Source: Prorocentrum cordatum (taxonomy: Eukaryota > Sar > Dinophyceae > Prorocentrales > Prorocentraceae). From it: a stretch of 64,000 nucleotides of DNA. Shown piece after piece: positions 1-12,500 of this stretch. The stretch covers positions 747,430 to 811,429 of the forward strand of contig CAUYUJ010015826.1 of NCBI GenBank assembly GCA_963575745.1. Direction: 5' to 3'. Position numbers and translations under genes: made by a program. Position 1 is the first letter of the stretch, and each line of letters begins with the position of its first letter. The notes beneath the pieces were generated by a model. That model did no database searches. It saw nothing but the letters and a program-made list of their open reading frames with translations, and was not told where the DNA came from.

Positions 1-1007
1 TGGCGGGGGAAGGGTCGGCGCTTCGCCATGCAATTCCCGGGTGTGGGCTGGCGGTGTAGGCGGTGGTGGTGTTGGCAGCAGCGATGGTGCCACCGCGCGA
101 GTTCGGACTCGCAATGATGCAGCCAAGCATGGTTGGTTTTCCGCGCGCGCCACCCCCGCCCGCGGGGTGGGATGTCGTGCAGCGCCCGTGGCAATGCTGC
201 GTCCGCAGTCGCCTCGGGGTGTCCGAGTGGAGGGCTGCCTGGTGGGTGCCCGAGGTGGCGCAGCTCCCGCTGGGACCTGGCGGGGGCTGCAGCGGCCGCT
301 GGCGCGTTCCAGCGGCCCCGCATCCCGCGGGCTGGGTGTCGGCGCTTGGCGTCCGCAGCCCAGCGTTTGAGCTCGTGGCCCTGGGCAGCGTGCTGCTTCT
401 CATTTGGCCCGACGGGTCGCCGTGGGCGATTGAAACTCCGAAACTCGGACGGCGGCAACGCACAACGGCCACGGAGTGGCCGTTGCGCGCTGCCGCCATC
501 CGATAAGATCGTGCGGGTCAGAACTATGTCATCCGCGTGGCCCCCAGGTTCGCCACGTATTCCCGCGTCGGCTGCGGGCGTTTCTCCGTGTTCTACGCGG
601 TGGAGCACCAGTGGGATCGTTCAGGCGTGGTGGTGATGATGGTAATGGCGATGATGATGGTAGCTATGATGGCGATGGCGGCGTGGCGGCGAATCATGAA
701 GCTGCAAATGTAGAGGGTTGGGCCCCCCGTCCGCTCACCTCCCCCCTTCCCTTCCCAGCGGTTGCAAGTTTTATGGTAAGTGTCGCAGGGCCTGGCTGGC
801 CCACCTGGGTTCGCGTTCCTTCCGTGGGGCGCGAGGCATGGCGCCGCCCGCGCCGCGCCCGACTGTGGGCCACCAAGGGGCGCATGACACGGGGGCGCTT
901 CAACCCGTTCTGGCCAGCCCCCCCCCGTTCCTTCGTTGCTCTGGCAGGTACATGCCCGACGCAGTTGTCTTAATAGGTCGGCCCCTCTGCAAGCACTGCC
1001 ACCATGC
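1..1007. repeat. Copy A of a duplicated GC-rich segment
   Basis: This stretch recurs at 4664-5670 with an offset of 4663 bases. By eye I count about six substitutions plus three extra C in a C-run of the second copy. Open frames exist on both strands because the DNA is GC-rich, and none recurs as an obvious known protein. A possible small exon near 756-776 lies between a pyrimidine tract ending in CAG and a GTAAGT, and it would encode a short CKFYG-containing peptide. No product can be assigned. The copy runs into a microsatellite and then an assembly gap, so its right end is unknown. Confidence 0.85.
446..502. repeat. Imperfect hairpin, 26-bp arms
   Basis: Arms 446-471 and 477-502 are complementary at 23 of 26 positions around the 5-base loop CGGAG. 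The second copy of the segment has the same hairpin at 5109-5165. Function unknown. Confidence 0.7.
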
Positions 1008-1400
1008 GCACATATGTATGTATGTATGTGTGTGTATGTATGTATGTATGTATGTATGTATGTATGTATGGATGGTTGGATGGATGGATGGATGGATGGA
1101 TGGATGGATGGATGGATGGATGGATGGATGGATGGATGTGTGTATGTGTGTATGTATCCATGCATGCATGCATGCATGCATGTATGTATGTTTGTGTGTA
1201 TGTATGTACGTACGTTTGTACGTACGTACGTACGTACGTACGTATGTATGTATGTATGTATGTATGTATGTATGTGTGTGTATGTATGTATGTGTGTATG
1301 TATGTATGTATGTATGTATGTATGTATGTATGTATGTATGTATATATGTATGTGTGTACGTATGTATGTATGTATGCATGTAGGTATGTATGCATGTATG
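1008..1400. repeat. TATG/GGAT/TACG microsatellite
   Basis: Tetranucleotide tracts change register in blocks: TATG, then GGAT at about 1072-1138, TGCA, TACG, then TATG again. The long Met/Tyr/Val/Cys and His/Thr/Ile frames over it are repeat artefacts. Confidence 0.97.
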
Positions 1401-1500
1401 NNNNNNNNNNNNNNNNNNNNNNNNNNNNNNNNNNNNNNNNNNNNNNNNNNNNNNNNNNNNNNNNNNNNNNNNNNNNNNNNNNNNNNNNNNNNNNNNNNNN
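1401..1500. other. Assembly gap (100 N)
   Basis: Exactly 100 unknown bases inside or at the edge of the microsatellite, a conventional scaffold gap of unknown true length. The sequence to its right (1501 onward) does not match what follows the second copy of the microsatellite. Confidence 0.98.
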
Positions 1501-2521
1501 GCGCTTTCGCTCACCGCCACATCCCCCCATCCCCCGCGCGCCTGGCGCGCCGTGCAATCAAGGCTTTCAAATGCTGGTTGCGTTGTGCCCAGGAGGGGAT
1601 GTCGCGGGGTAGGGGGGGGCACTAAAATCGTAGAATAATCCCAGACGCGGCACCTTGCCAGTCTGGGATTTGTCTGGGATGTTTGGCGGCCTCCCCAAGC
1701 CCCGAGACCCCCGCGAGCCTCCAGGATGTCCCAGGGGTCGCTTGAGCCAGGGCCAGGGCGCTAACCAAAGATTGCAGCATCCACAGCTAGCTGGCCCGAG
1801 ACCGCTCAGACGCTCCGCGTTCAGATCTGCTTCGCGAGTCCCTGCAGCGAACCGCCTGGTGCCGAGGGGGGCGGGGAGGGGGCGCGCAGTTGGAGCGGCT
1901 CCAGCCGACCCGACGCCATTTCCGTGGGGCGGTGGATGGGTAGTAATAATGGGGATGGTGGATGGGTGGGCGGCGATGGGGGAGCGGCGCAGGCGCATGC
2001 GAGAGGTCCAAAGACGAGGCGAGACGGAGATTGTGAGGAGCAATGGGGGGGAACAACGGGGGGATGAAAGGAGGGGGGAGGGTGGGCGAGGAGGAGGAGG
2101 CGGAGGGTGCCAACGCAGAGTCCGATGAGGCTGATGAGGCCGACGGAAACAACGGCGAGGGTGACGCCGTCGAGGATGGGGGTTTGGGAGGAGAGGAGGT
2201 GGTGGGGGTGGGGGCACGGGAGGTGCCTTCCTGCCATGTTCGCGGTCACCTCCGACGGCGGCGGTGTTGACCCGCTGCCGCCGCCGCCGTTGCCTTCGCT
2301 TCCGCGCACCAAGGCGCGAACTGGGCACTGCATAACAACCGAGGCACGGGCTCGGGGCACGTGGTTTCCTCGAGTGGGGTTCGCGGGCGGCGTCGCGCCA
2401 CTGTCGTGCCCCGCGCCCCTCCCCCTCCCCGCCCCCCGCACCCATCCCCCATCGAACCATATGCCTTGAGACCGCGACCTGGTCGTTCGGTGTTGCCGCG
2501 ACCCAGGCGGGCGGTCGCGCG
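1501..2521. other. GC-rich region, no gene assigned
   Basis: Open frames on both strands are long only because stop codons are rare in this GC-rich DNA. GGC/GGA-rich low-complexity sequence occupies about 1930-2220. It may be intron or 5' flank of the gene that starts to be recognisable near 2522. No start codon or splice site here could be defended. Confidence 0.5.
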
Positions 2522-2860
2522 GGAGGTCGAGCGCTCGAGTCTCGCCTGGGCCAGGGGCACAGCAGTGAGTTTGACGGCGAGGTTGCTTCGAAGAGCGACG
2601 CCACCCCCACTCCTCTGAAGGAAAAAAGCCAGCAGAAGCGGGCGCCACCCGCCCAGCCACGGGCGTGCTGCTTCCCCGACTGCGGCAGCTCCAAGGTCGA
2701 CAACGAGAAGTTCTGCAGGGCCCACACGACCATGGTCAGGTGCGCCAGGACCGACAGCAAGAGGCAGGGGGGCACGCAGGAGAAGAAGTTCGGCGAGCTG
2801 CAGCGCAAAGGCGGGGATGAGTGGTACGCCTTGCTGCAGCGCTACGCCCAGGACTGCAAG
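2522..2860 (+). CDS. Orphan gene exon 1 (first recognisable)
   Basis: Frame 2 reads a Ser/Lys/Pro-rich stretch, then a compact Cys/His motif (CCFPDCGSS... FCRAHTTM) and an amphipathic helix ending YAQDCK. The left edge is uncertain: the frame is open back to about 2460, and AG acceptors occur at 2562 and 2565. The donor is the non-canonical AAG|GC at 2861-2862, phase 0 into the next exon. Confidence 0.7.
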
Positions 2861-5800
2861 GCGGGGGCGGGCTGGGGCAGCGCTGCACACGCGAATGCAC
2901 GCGAAGGGACTGGGACGGGGGAAGCTGCGGGGTGGGGGTGGAGGAGCGCGGAGGTGTGAACAGGGGGAGGGTGGTGGTAGAGCGCAATGGCGAGGAAGGC
3001 GGGGGGGGGGGCGGACTGCGCCTGTGAACAAGCACAATCGGACGACATTTACACGGCACGGATGGGTGCGGAATGCAATTGTAGTGCATGCCGATGCGGA
3101 ACATAGCTCTCAGTCGGTGTCGCCGCAGACGTTGCCCGCGTGCGATAGATCGCCGCCCGCCCGACAGCGGTCACCGTCGGTGGATCACATTTGGGGTTGG
3201 ACGTCGTGCCCGTTTGTCCTCGCCCAGCTCGGGCGCTCAAGGGGAAGGGGCTCGACTGGTTGCGAGGGCCCGACTGGGCCCGTGGCGGGAATTGGGCGCG
3301 ACTGGCGGGAGGGCCCAAGGGCCACACGGGCAACGTGCACGCCCTCCCTCCTCCCTCGGTCCCTCCTCCCCCGCCGCCTCTTTGCGGTTCGCGTTCGTCG
3401 CGCCTCGCGCTCTCTCAGCGTTCGCAATGGTGGGCGGGGCAGGCCAAAGGGCGAGGCTTCGCACGGGGAAGTTTCGACTACTGCAGGTTCGACAGGATCT
3501 ACAAGCGCCCCCAGGCCCGACCGCGCCATGCAGATTGCGTTGCATGCAGCAGCTTTGCAGTTGTCGCATGGTGCGCGCGCCCATTGCACAATTGCGCTCA
3601 CGCGCGCCTGCTCAGTCGGCGATGTTGTGGGTAGGAGGGCGGGTCGTTCCGCAGAGGGAAGGCGATGATGGCGCTGACGGGGGTGGGGTTTAGGTAAGAT
3701 GAGGAAGTGGCAATGCGATGAGGGATGGGTACATGTAGTTTGGGAGGGGTGGCGGCGGTGTTGGGGGGGGGGACATCGGTGAGATGATGGACGGGGGGGG
3801 GGCGGATGACTGCACGATAAGGGCGGGGTAGGCAGAAGAGCACCCCTTGAATCTGCGTTTCCACGTTTCGCAGCTCTGCCGCGCGGAGGTCACCCAGCGC
3901 GGGCACAAAGGCATCATGATGACGAAGTGGCGCTACATCGAGCATTTCAAGAAGGAGCACGGGCTCAGCGAGATGGAGGCAATCGTCGCCAGCTGCCGCG
4001 TGCTTCCCCCGAGCGCGCGGCGGCGGTGGCGGGCGCGGGGTAGGGGGGGAGGGGGAGAGGAATGGGAGAGGCGGTGTTCAGACCACAGTGCAGTTTCTAA
4101 TACATCGGAGTTTTAATTATATCGGATTTTTCATGCACGATTAATGTATGAATGAATTAATACATACGCTCGTCCTTGTATGGGTTAATCAACCCTTTAT
4201 TTCTAATACACGGTCCGCACGCGGAGCATGTATTAAAAACGGCACTGTACTACCCTGGGGTCCTTGTTGTTGACACTTAGTGCTGCTGCTGTCCCGTGCC
4301 TACAGTGGTCCGCGGTCGCTTGTTCGCACTTCTGGGTGCCACTGTGTGCAGCGGGGCATTGGATGAGCCAGTGGACGTCGATCGATGCCCGCGGTGGCCA
4401 CCTGAGAAACACTAAGCAAGTGTTGCCGCAGGTGGTGGCGAGAGGCTCCCAGGGTCGTCTGCTGAAGGGGCGTTGTCATGGGTGATGCGCTGGGTGGTGG
4501 GAGGGGTGCTGGGGTGGTTGGTGGTTGTGGGGTGGTGTTGGTTGTGGTGGGGTGGTGTGGCGATGGTGGTTGGGGTGGTGGTGTCTACGTTGCGTATGTG
4601 TGCGTGGTTATGTGTGCGTGTGGGTGAATGTATGTGAGTGCCGCTGACAGCGGGCATGGTCAGTGGCGGGGGAAGGGTCGGCGCTTCGCCATGCAATTCT
4701 CGGGTGTGGGCTGGCGGTGTAGGCGGTGGTGGTGTTGGCAGCAGCGATGGTGCCACCGCGCGAGTTCGGACTCGCAATGGTGCAGCCAAGCATGGTTGGT
4801 TTTCCGCGCGCGCCACCCCCGCCCGCGGGGTGGGATGTCGTGCAGCGCCCGTGGCAATGTTGCGTCCGCAGTCGCCTCGGAGTGTCCGAGTGGAGGGCTG
4901 CCTGGTGGGTGCCCGAGGTGGCGCAGCTCCCGCTGGGACCTGGCGGGGGCTGCAGCGGCCGCTGGCGCGTTCCAGCGGCCCCGCATCCCGTGGGCTGGGT
5001 GTCGGCGCTTGGCGTCCGCAGCCCAGCGTTTGAGCTCGTGGCCCTGGGCAGCGTGCTGCTTCTCATTTGGCCCGACGGGTCGCCGTGGGCGATTGAAACT
5101 CCGAAACTCGGACGGCGGCAACGCACAACGGCCACGGAGTGGCCGTTGCGCGCTGCCGCCATCCGATAAGATCGTGCGGGTCAGAACTATGTCATCCGCG
5201 TGGCCCCCAGGTTCGCCACGTATTCCCGCGTCGGCTGCGGGCGTTTCTCCGTGTTCTACGCGGTGGAGCACCAGTGGGATCGTTCAGGCGTGGTGGTGAT
5301 GATGGTAATGGCGATGATGATGGTAGCTATGATGGCGATGGCGGCGTGGCGGCGAATCATGAAGCTGCAAATGTAGAGGGTTGGGCCCCCCGTCCGCTCA
5401 CCTCCCCCCTTCCCTTCCCAGCGGTTGCAAGTTTTATGGTAAGTGTCGCAGGGCCTGGCTGGCCCACCTGGGTTCGCGTTCCTTCCGTGGGGCGCGAGGC
5501 ATGGCGCCGCCCGCGCCGCGCCCGACTGTGGGCCACCAAGGGGCGCAGGACACGGGGGCGCTTCAACCCGTTCTGGCCAGCCCCCCCCCCCCGTTCCTTC
5601 GTTGCTCTGGCAGGTACATGCCCGACGCAGTTGTCTTAATAGGTCGGCCCCTCTGCAAGCACTGCCACCATGCGCACATATGTATGTATGTATGTGTGTG
5701 TATGTATGTATGTATGTATGTATGTATGTATGTATGGATGGATGGATGGATGGATGGATGGATGGATGGATGGATGGATGTGTGTGTATGTGTGTATGTA

Positions 5801-7187
5801 TGCATGCATGCATGCATGCATGTATGTATGTTTGTATGTATGTACGTACGTATGTACGTACGTACGTACGTATGTATGTATGTATGTATGTATGTGTGTG
5901 TATGTATGTATGTGTGTAGGTATGCATGTATGTATGTATGTATGTATGTATGCATGCATGCATGCATGTATGTATGTATGTATGTATGTATGTATGTGTG
6001 TGCGTATGTATGTATGTATGCGTGTAGGTATGTATGTATGTATGCATGTATGTGTGTGTATGTATGTATGTGTGTATGCATGTGTGTACGTATGTGTGTA
6101 CATGTATGCATGTATGCGTGTATGTATGTGTGTATGTGTGTATGTGTGTATGCATGTATGTATGTATGTATGTTTGTGTGTATGTATGGATGTGTATGTA
6201 TGTGTATGCATGTATGTATGTATTCAGGCATGCATGTATGTATGTATGTATGTATGTGTGTATGCATGTATGTATGTATAAATGGTTACACATTTGTGCA
6301 CACGCAAATACGTTGCCCCCCATTGTGCACACACGTATGTGTATATATGGATACAGGCATGCAAAGATGCTCGCGCATGGCTCCTGCGTTCTGTCCTCCC
6401 ACCCGCCCCCGCTCTATGCACGTGTGCAGGTGGAAACCATATCCATACACCTCTCGACCACTACCGTCCCCGTCAATATCGCCCTCTCTCTCTCACACGC
6501 GCTCCCTCTTTCTACCGTTCTCTCTACACCCCTGTCCGTATCGCCACCCCTTTTATATAAACATGTGTATGTAGATCGTGGTGTTTGCGTCTCTCCGTGC
6601 CCGCCCGCCCGCGCCCGTCGGCGAGGCCCTCGGGAAGTGGGCTGCCGACACGTCCCCCAGCTCGAAGTGCGAGACTGACCAGAAGGGCACCGCCTCGGAG
6701 CCTACGAGGGTCTTGGTGGACATCGAGGACTTCGTCCTATGGATGGACCAGGCCGAGATCGGGCGCCAGGCGACGATGGGCGACGATGCCAAGAGGAAGC
6801 CCAAGGACGTCGGGACCCCTTTGCCCGCGCCGTCTCACTAACCCCAGTGCCATGAACCGCCCCCCCCTCCCTCCACCTCACCCCCCATCCCCCCCCCCCC
6901 CTCGACTCCCCACTCTCGCTTCATCGACCTCCGCCAGCCCGCAGTTGGCCGCCTGGCCCCCGTTCCACCGTTCTGCGGGGCAGAAGCGGGACCCCAAACG
7001 ACGCCCGTGGTTTCTCGAGCCCACGCTCCCCCCACACACAAAACAACAACAAACTCAAGGAAACGGGGGTGCAGGGGTGTCAACGGTGGCGGGGCGGGTG
7101 CATGAGTGCAGGTTGTTGTGGTGATGGTGATGGTGATGGGGGTGTTGGGGGCGAATAGGGTGATGTTGATGCTGCTGCTGCTGATGC

Positions 7188-7219
<32 letters not shown>

Positions 7220-9497
7220 CTGATGATGATGATGATGATGATGATGATGTGATGGTAATGGTGATGATGGTACTGGTGATGGTCATGATGCTGATGCTGC
7301 TGACGATGATGATATTGGTGATGATGATAGTGCTGATGTTGATGGTGACAGGGCTGATGATGACGACGATGATGATGATGGTAGGGGGCTGTGGAATGTG
7401 ACGATGATGGCGATGATGACGATGATGACGATGACTATGATGATGGTGGTGTTGATGCTGATGGTGCTGATGTAGATGGTGAGTATGCTGGTGAGGATAC
7501 TTCAGACGCGAATGGTGCGTGTTGCGCCTGGTGTAGTTCCAGTGAGGAGAGCGACTTGAGGGCGATGGAAGACGAGGTGGATGACGCCGATGGCGACGAC
7601 GGGTCCACGTTCGATGCGAACCTGCACGCGTTGGTGGGCAAGCGGGGGCGCCAAGGTCGGTCCAGGTCCAGGTCCCCGCGCGGCGCTGCGTCCTCCTCGG
7701 CGCGGGCCAGGTCGCCAGCGCAGTCGATTGTGTCCCGCGGCTCTGGCGCGTCGGATCGCAAGCCGCCCGAGCGGCGCGACCCGCGCCCGTCGCCACGCCA
7801 GTCGCCGCAGCTGGCCGACAGCGATGTCGATATGGCCAGCGCGTCTGACGACGGCGTGGGTGGGGACGACTCCGCCCAGTCCGAGGATGCAGCGCCGAGC
7901 GGCGAGTTCTTCGGTCATGCGACGGCCTCGTTCACGAAGTGGCAGCGCAGGATGGGCAAGTTGGACAAGGAGCTGCAGGGCAACCTCGCCCATTTGAAGG
8001 TGGCGCTGACCGAGTCCGTCCCTTCACTTGGCGGGGGGGAACTGCCGAGCGGGATCGCCATGCTGATCGATCACGCCGTGCTCAAAGGAGTGGTTGCCCA
8101 GAGGTTGTGCTCACCTAGCCAGGCGTTCTTGCCGACGCTGGAGGACCCGATGGGTAGCGCATCTCGCAATTTCCCCTCTCCCCATTTGTCGTGTCTCCCC
8201 CCTCATCACCCCTCTCACTCCCCCCTCCCATTATCTCTCACTCTCCCCCATCCCTCTTTCTCTCTCCCTCTCACCCTCTCTCTCTCGCTGTCTCTCTCCC
8301 GCTCGCTCGTCCTTTTCCCCTCTCTCCCTCGCTCTCCCTCCCTCCGTATTTCTCTGTTCCCCCCCCCCCCCCTCTCTCTCTCCATCGCTCTCGCTCTCTC
8401 TCTCCCTCTCTCGCTCTCGCTCTCGCTTTTGCTATCTCCCTGTCTGCCTCTCTCCCTCTCTTCAGCTCGCCCCCCCCCCCTGCCCCCCCACTGTCGCCCG
8501 TCGCAGTCCCTGTCTATTCGCCCTGCTGCGCAAGCAGCCTGCCACGATCGGGCCCACCCTGTGGCATCATCACCTCCCGCTCCCCCCCTCCCGCCCCCGC
8601 GCGGCGCCCCAGGAGTACATGGATGGCAGCAAGAGCGTCGACTACAAGAACGCCAAGTTCATCGACGAGGCGCACGGCGACGAGCAGCTAGCCAGAGACC
8701 CTGGACGCCTCCAGAAGGCGGGATCGCGGGGAAGGGGTTGTTGGTGGCTGTGGGGGTGGGTGGGTGGTGTATGGTGGATGCGCTTGTAGATGTTGGGTGG
8801 GTAGTGGTGTGTTGTAGATGTGAGGTATGCACATACATATGTGTATACACAAATATATACGTACATGCAAACATACATGCAGAGATGTTTAGGGGCGCCG
8901 TGCAACATCCCCATCGCCATCGACACCGTTATCATCATCATCATCATCATCATCAGCATCAGCATCATCATCATCATCACCATCATCATCATCAGTATCA
9001 TCATCATCAGCATCATCATCGTCGTCACCGTCATCAACATCGTCGTCAGCATCATCATCAACATCATCATCGTCATCTTCATCATCATCACCACCATCAT
9101 CAACATCATCATCATCATCATCATCATCATTATCATCATCATCATCGTAATCACCATCACCATAACCGTCATCATCCCATTATGTCATCCTCATCGCCTG
9201 CCCCCCCGTTCACTCCATCGCTCCTCGGTGCGGGGGCCGTTCCCTTCACTTCAGCCCCTGTAGTTGGTCGCCCGATGCCTTGGTGACACCAGAATTGGGC
9301 CAATATGCTCGCGGGCTCGGGACGGCCAATCCGGCCGTGCACGCGCGCGAGCGCGCGGCTTATGTGCGCACGCAGAAGGTTATGCTCATGTAGGAGCGCT
9401 GGCCATGGGGAATGGCCGAGGGGCAGAGCGAGAGAGAGAGAGATAGAGGGAGAAGAGAGAGAGAGCGGGAGGGAGAGATAGAGAGAGAGAAAGAGAT

Positions 9498-9551
<54 letters not shown>

Positions 9552-12500
9552 CGCGAGGGCGCGAAGCGGGGACTCAGACCAGGACCGAGCGCATGTACTA
9601 TGCATAGCCATGGGCCATAAACCCATACACTCATTTACATGCGCGTACGGTTCGCAAATACATGCGTGTTCGTACATGGATATGGAGAGAAGCTCAGCAC
9701 AGAGAGAGGGAGAGGTACACAACGATGCACAGTCGTTCACATTACATGCGCATGCATGTGCTTAGATGTGCGCAACTACATGCCTGGATGTGTACATGAA
9801 GAGCGAGAGGGAGAGCGAGAGAGAGAGAGGGATATGCAGATGAGGAGACGAGCGAGAGGGAGGTACATAGAGATAGGTATAACGTTGAAGAGAAAGAGGG
9901 AAACGAGTGATAAACATGAATACATGCGTATATCTATATACATACAGAGGTGTGCCGACAGAGAAGAGAGACAATATTGCACGTACAACGATTGTCAATT
10001 CTTGTTATGCATAATGTATGGGCAGGGAGGTGCGCGAGTGCTGCATTGACAAGTTCTTCAAGTGGTGCGCTGCGAACAAGAAGCAGTTGCCCATGAATGC
10101 CCAGTACCTCCGCCCGATCAGCGACTCCATGGTGACGGCGCAGCTGGCGGCCGCGGAGGCGCTTGCCATTGCCTTTTGGGCTTCAATGTGTGTGAAGTAT
10201 GTCCGCGGTCTGCGGTTGGCGTGTCTTCGGCTTCGTTGCATCATTTGATGGGGGTGGCTGCTTCACTTTGCATTCGGCGCTGTGTGTGCTGACTTGTCTG
10301 ACTTGCATCGGCCCTCGCTCGGGTTTCCTCCCTTCGCCCTTTCCACGCACGCGACCCCCCTCTCTGTCGCCGCCCTTCCCCACTCCCCGCTCCCCCCCCT
10401 GCCCACCCGCCTCCGAACGCCGCGCTCCCCCCGCCCTCGCCGTCGACTGCTTCCCCTCGCCAGTGCGCCCGCCCCCCGCCCCCGAGGTGTCCTCGAAGAA
10501 GCTCTTCGAGCAGCTGGAGGGCATGCAGAACAGGGCCGATGACGCCATCAGCAGCTTCAGCAAGGGCTTCAAGAAGGTGATCGGGGGGGTGGTCTCGAGC
10601 GTCAAGCAGGAACTTCAGGCAAGGAAGTCTTCGCAGAGGTCGGTCGCGCAGAAGGGGGCGCAGAAGATGAAGCAGTTCGTGAAGGATTGCCGCCCGCCTG
10701 TTCGTTGCTCACCCGTCGGGGCGCGGGGCTGCGCGGCTGTTGCGGGATGGCACTTGCACCAGAAGCATGGTCGCCGATGTTTCTGGAGCAGGCGTCTTCC
10801 TCTTGGGCGGGAGAGCCGAGGGACACGTGCCCATTTGGTTCGAGAGGGCGCCCCTTTTCGCCGGAGTGCCCCTATCGGGGCCATTGCGTTGCGCCTGCAA
10901 TCGCATAGCACAAACGTCCATCCCCCAAACGCAATCACACACCCCCAGCCCCCCCCCCCCTCTCCCCACCGCCCCCACCCACCCTCTACCCACCCGCCCT
11001 CCTTCCCCAGCGCCAACCACAACGCCCCACCCACCCCGCCACCACCACCGCCACCGACCACCCCCACCCCCCCTCACCCTCACGACCCCACCACCCACCC
11101 ACCCCACCGCCCCAGCATCCCCCCTCCCCGCCTCCTCCACCCCGCCCTTCATCTCATGGCCAGCACGCCATCATCCATGGGGCCAGCGCTCCATCGTCCC
11201 TGAGGTCGGCGCTGCCTTTCGGGATGGGGGATGGGGGCAGTCTCGAGTAGCGGGCGCTGGCCTGTTGTTTTGTGTGCAGTTCTGCGTGCAGGCCGTCTTC
11301 GCCGCAGTTGTTGAGCCTGGCCCTTGACAGGATCTGGCGAGGGCGGCGGGAAAGTCGTCAGCTGTGCCTGGCATCGCCCGCGCCTTCCAGACCCCGCTGG
11401 GCGCCGCGACGCGGGTCATCGAGGTCTTGGCCGACTCTGAGCAATCGTTGGCGGCGCTGCTTGGCCAGGACAAGCCGTTCGTGATCAAGGATCGGTCTTT
11501 CTAGCTTGCCCCCGCTCACAGGATGGATGTCGGAGGGGGCTGCAGCGCGGGGGCTGCGGCTAGGCGGGGGGGGCAGCGGGGTGAGGGGGATGAGAGAGTT
11601 GGGAGGGATGGGCGCAAGGAGGGGAGAGGAGGTCGGCGGAGGTGGTTTGGCTAATGCGGGCATGGGCGAAGACAGGGTGCGGCTGGACCACCTCCGCCGT
11701 TCTCATGGCGCACCTCATCACCTTCACCCGGCACCCATTCTCACCCCACTTAACCCTCTCGCCCGCGCTCCCCCCAGCAGCAGCATTTTGCACGCTGCCA
11801 CGTATCTCAGCAATAATCCTTGCCCCAGCAGCGGCAGGACACCCGCGGCAGCATCATCGGCAGGATCTCTGGTGAGGAAGGTCCGAAGCTCTTGAGGGCG
11901 TGGCAGGGCCAGAAAAAGGAGCAGCTCGGGATCGGGCGCGTGCAATACCACGTGGCGCGGGAGGCAGCGGCGACGGAGCTCGCCGACATATTCAAGTCCT
12001 TCGTCGGCTGGGCCGACGAATGGGTTGCAGGCAGCCTCGGGGACTGGGGAGGGGGGGGGGGTCGGTCCCAACGGGTGCGCGCTAGTCGATGAAAGCACGT
12101 GTTTCTGGATGCCCAGACCCCAGTCTAGGCCAAGCGCATTCCTACTCCAATACTGCACTTGATGCTTGATGTTGCGTTGTGTCGTTCTCTGGGCGGGCCC
12201 GAACCCAATATGCTTTGTATGCCTTCCTCGACGTTTCCACGCGCGTCTTCCGAGTGGCGGGTAGAGTGTGCGTTGTAGATTCGTGCGTCGGTCGTCGATC
12301 ACAGCCATGCCAGTGTCGCTTGCCCACGCGGGCGTTCAGTCGCAGGTTCGGTTGTTTGCGTGGGGGATAAAGCAAGGAGATGGCAGCGGTGGCCAGATGA
12401 TAGTTGCTGCGACGTTGCCGCCCGCGCGACCCATCGCCCCCCTGCGCCGAAGCCGCTGCAGACCCTGGTGTCCAATGTGTACCTGTACTTCTGCAGCTCG

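Noticed and set aside
1004-1612. Long Met/Tyr/Val/Cys ORFs across the microsatellite and N gap
   Set aside because: Products of TATG and GGAT repeats, partly running through unknown bases.
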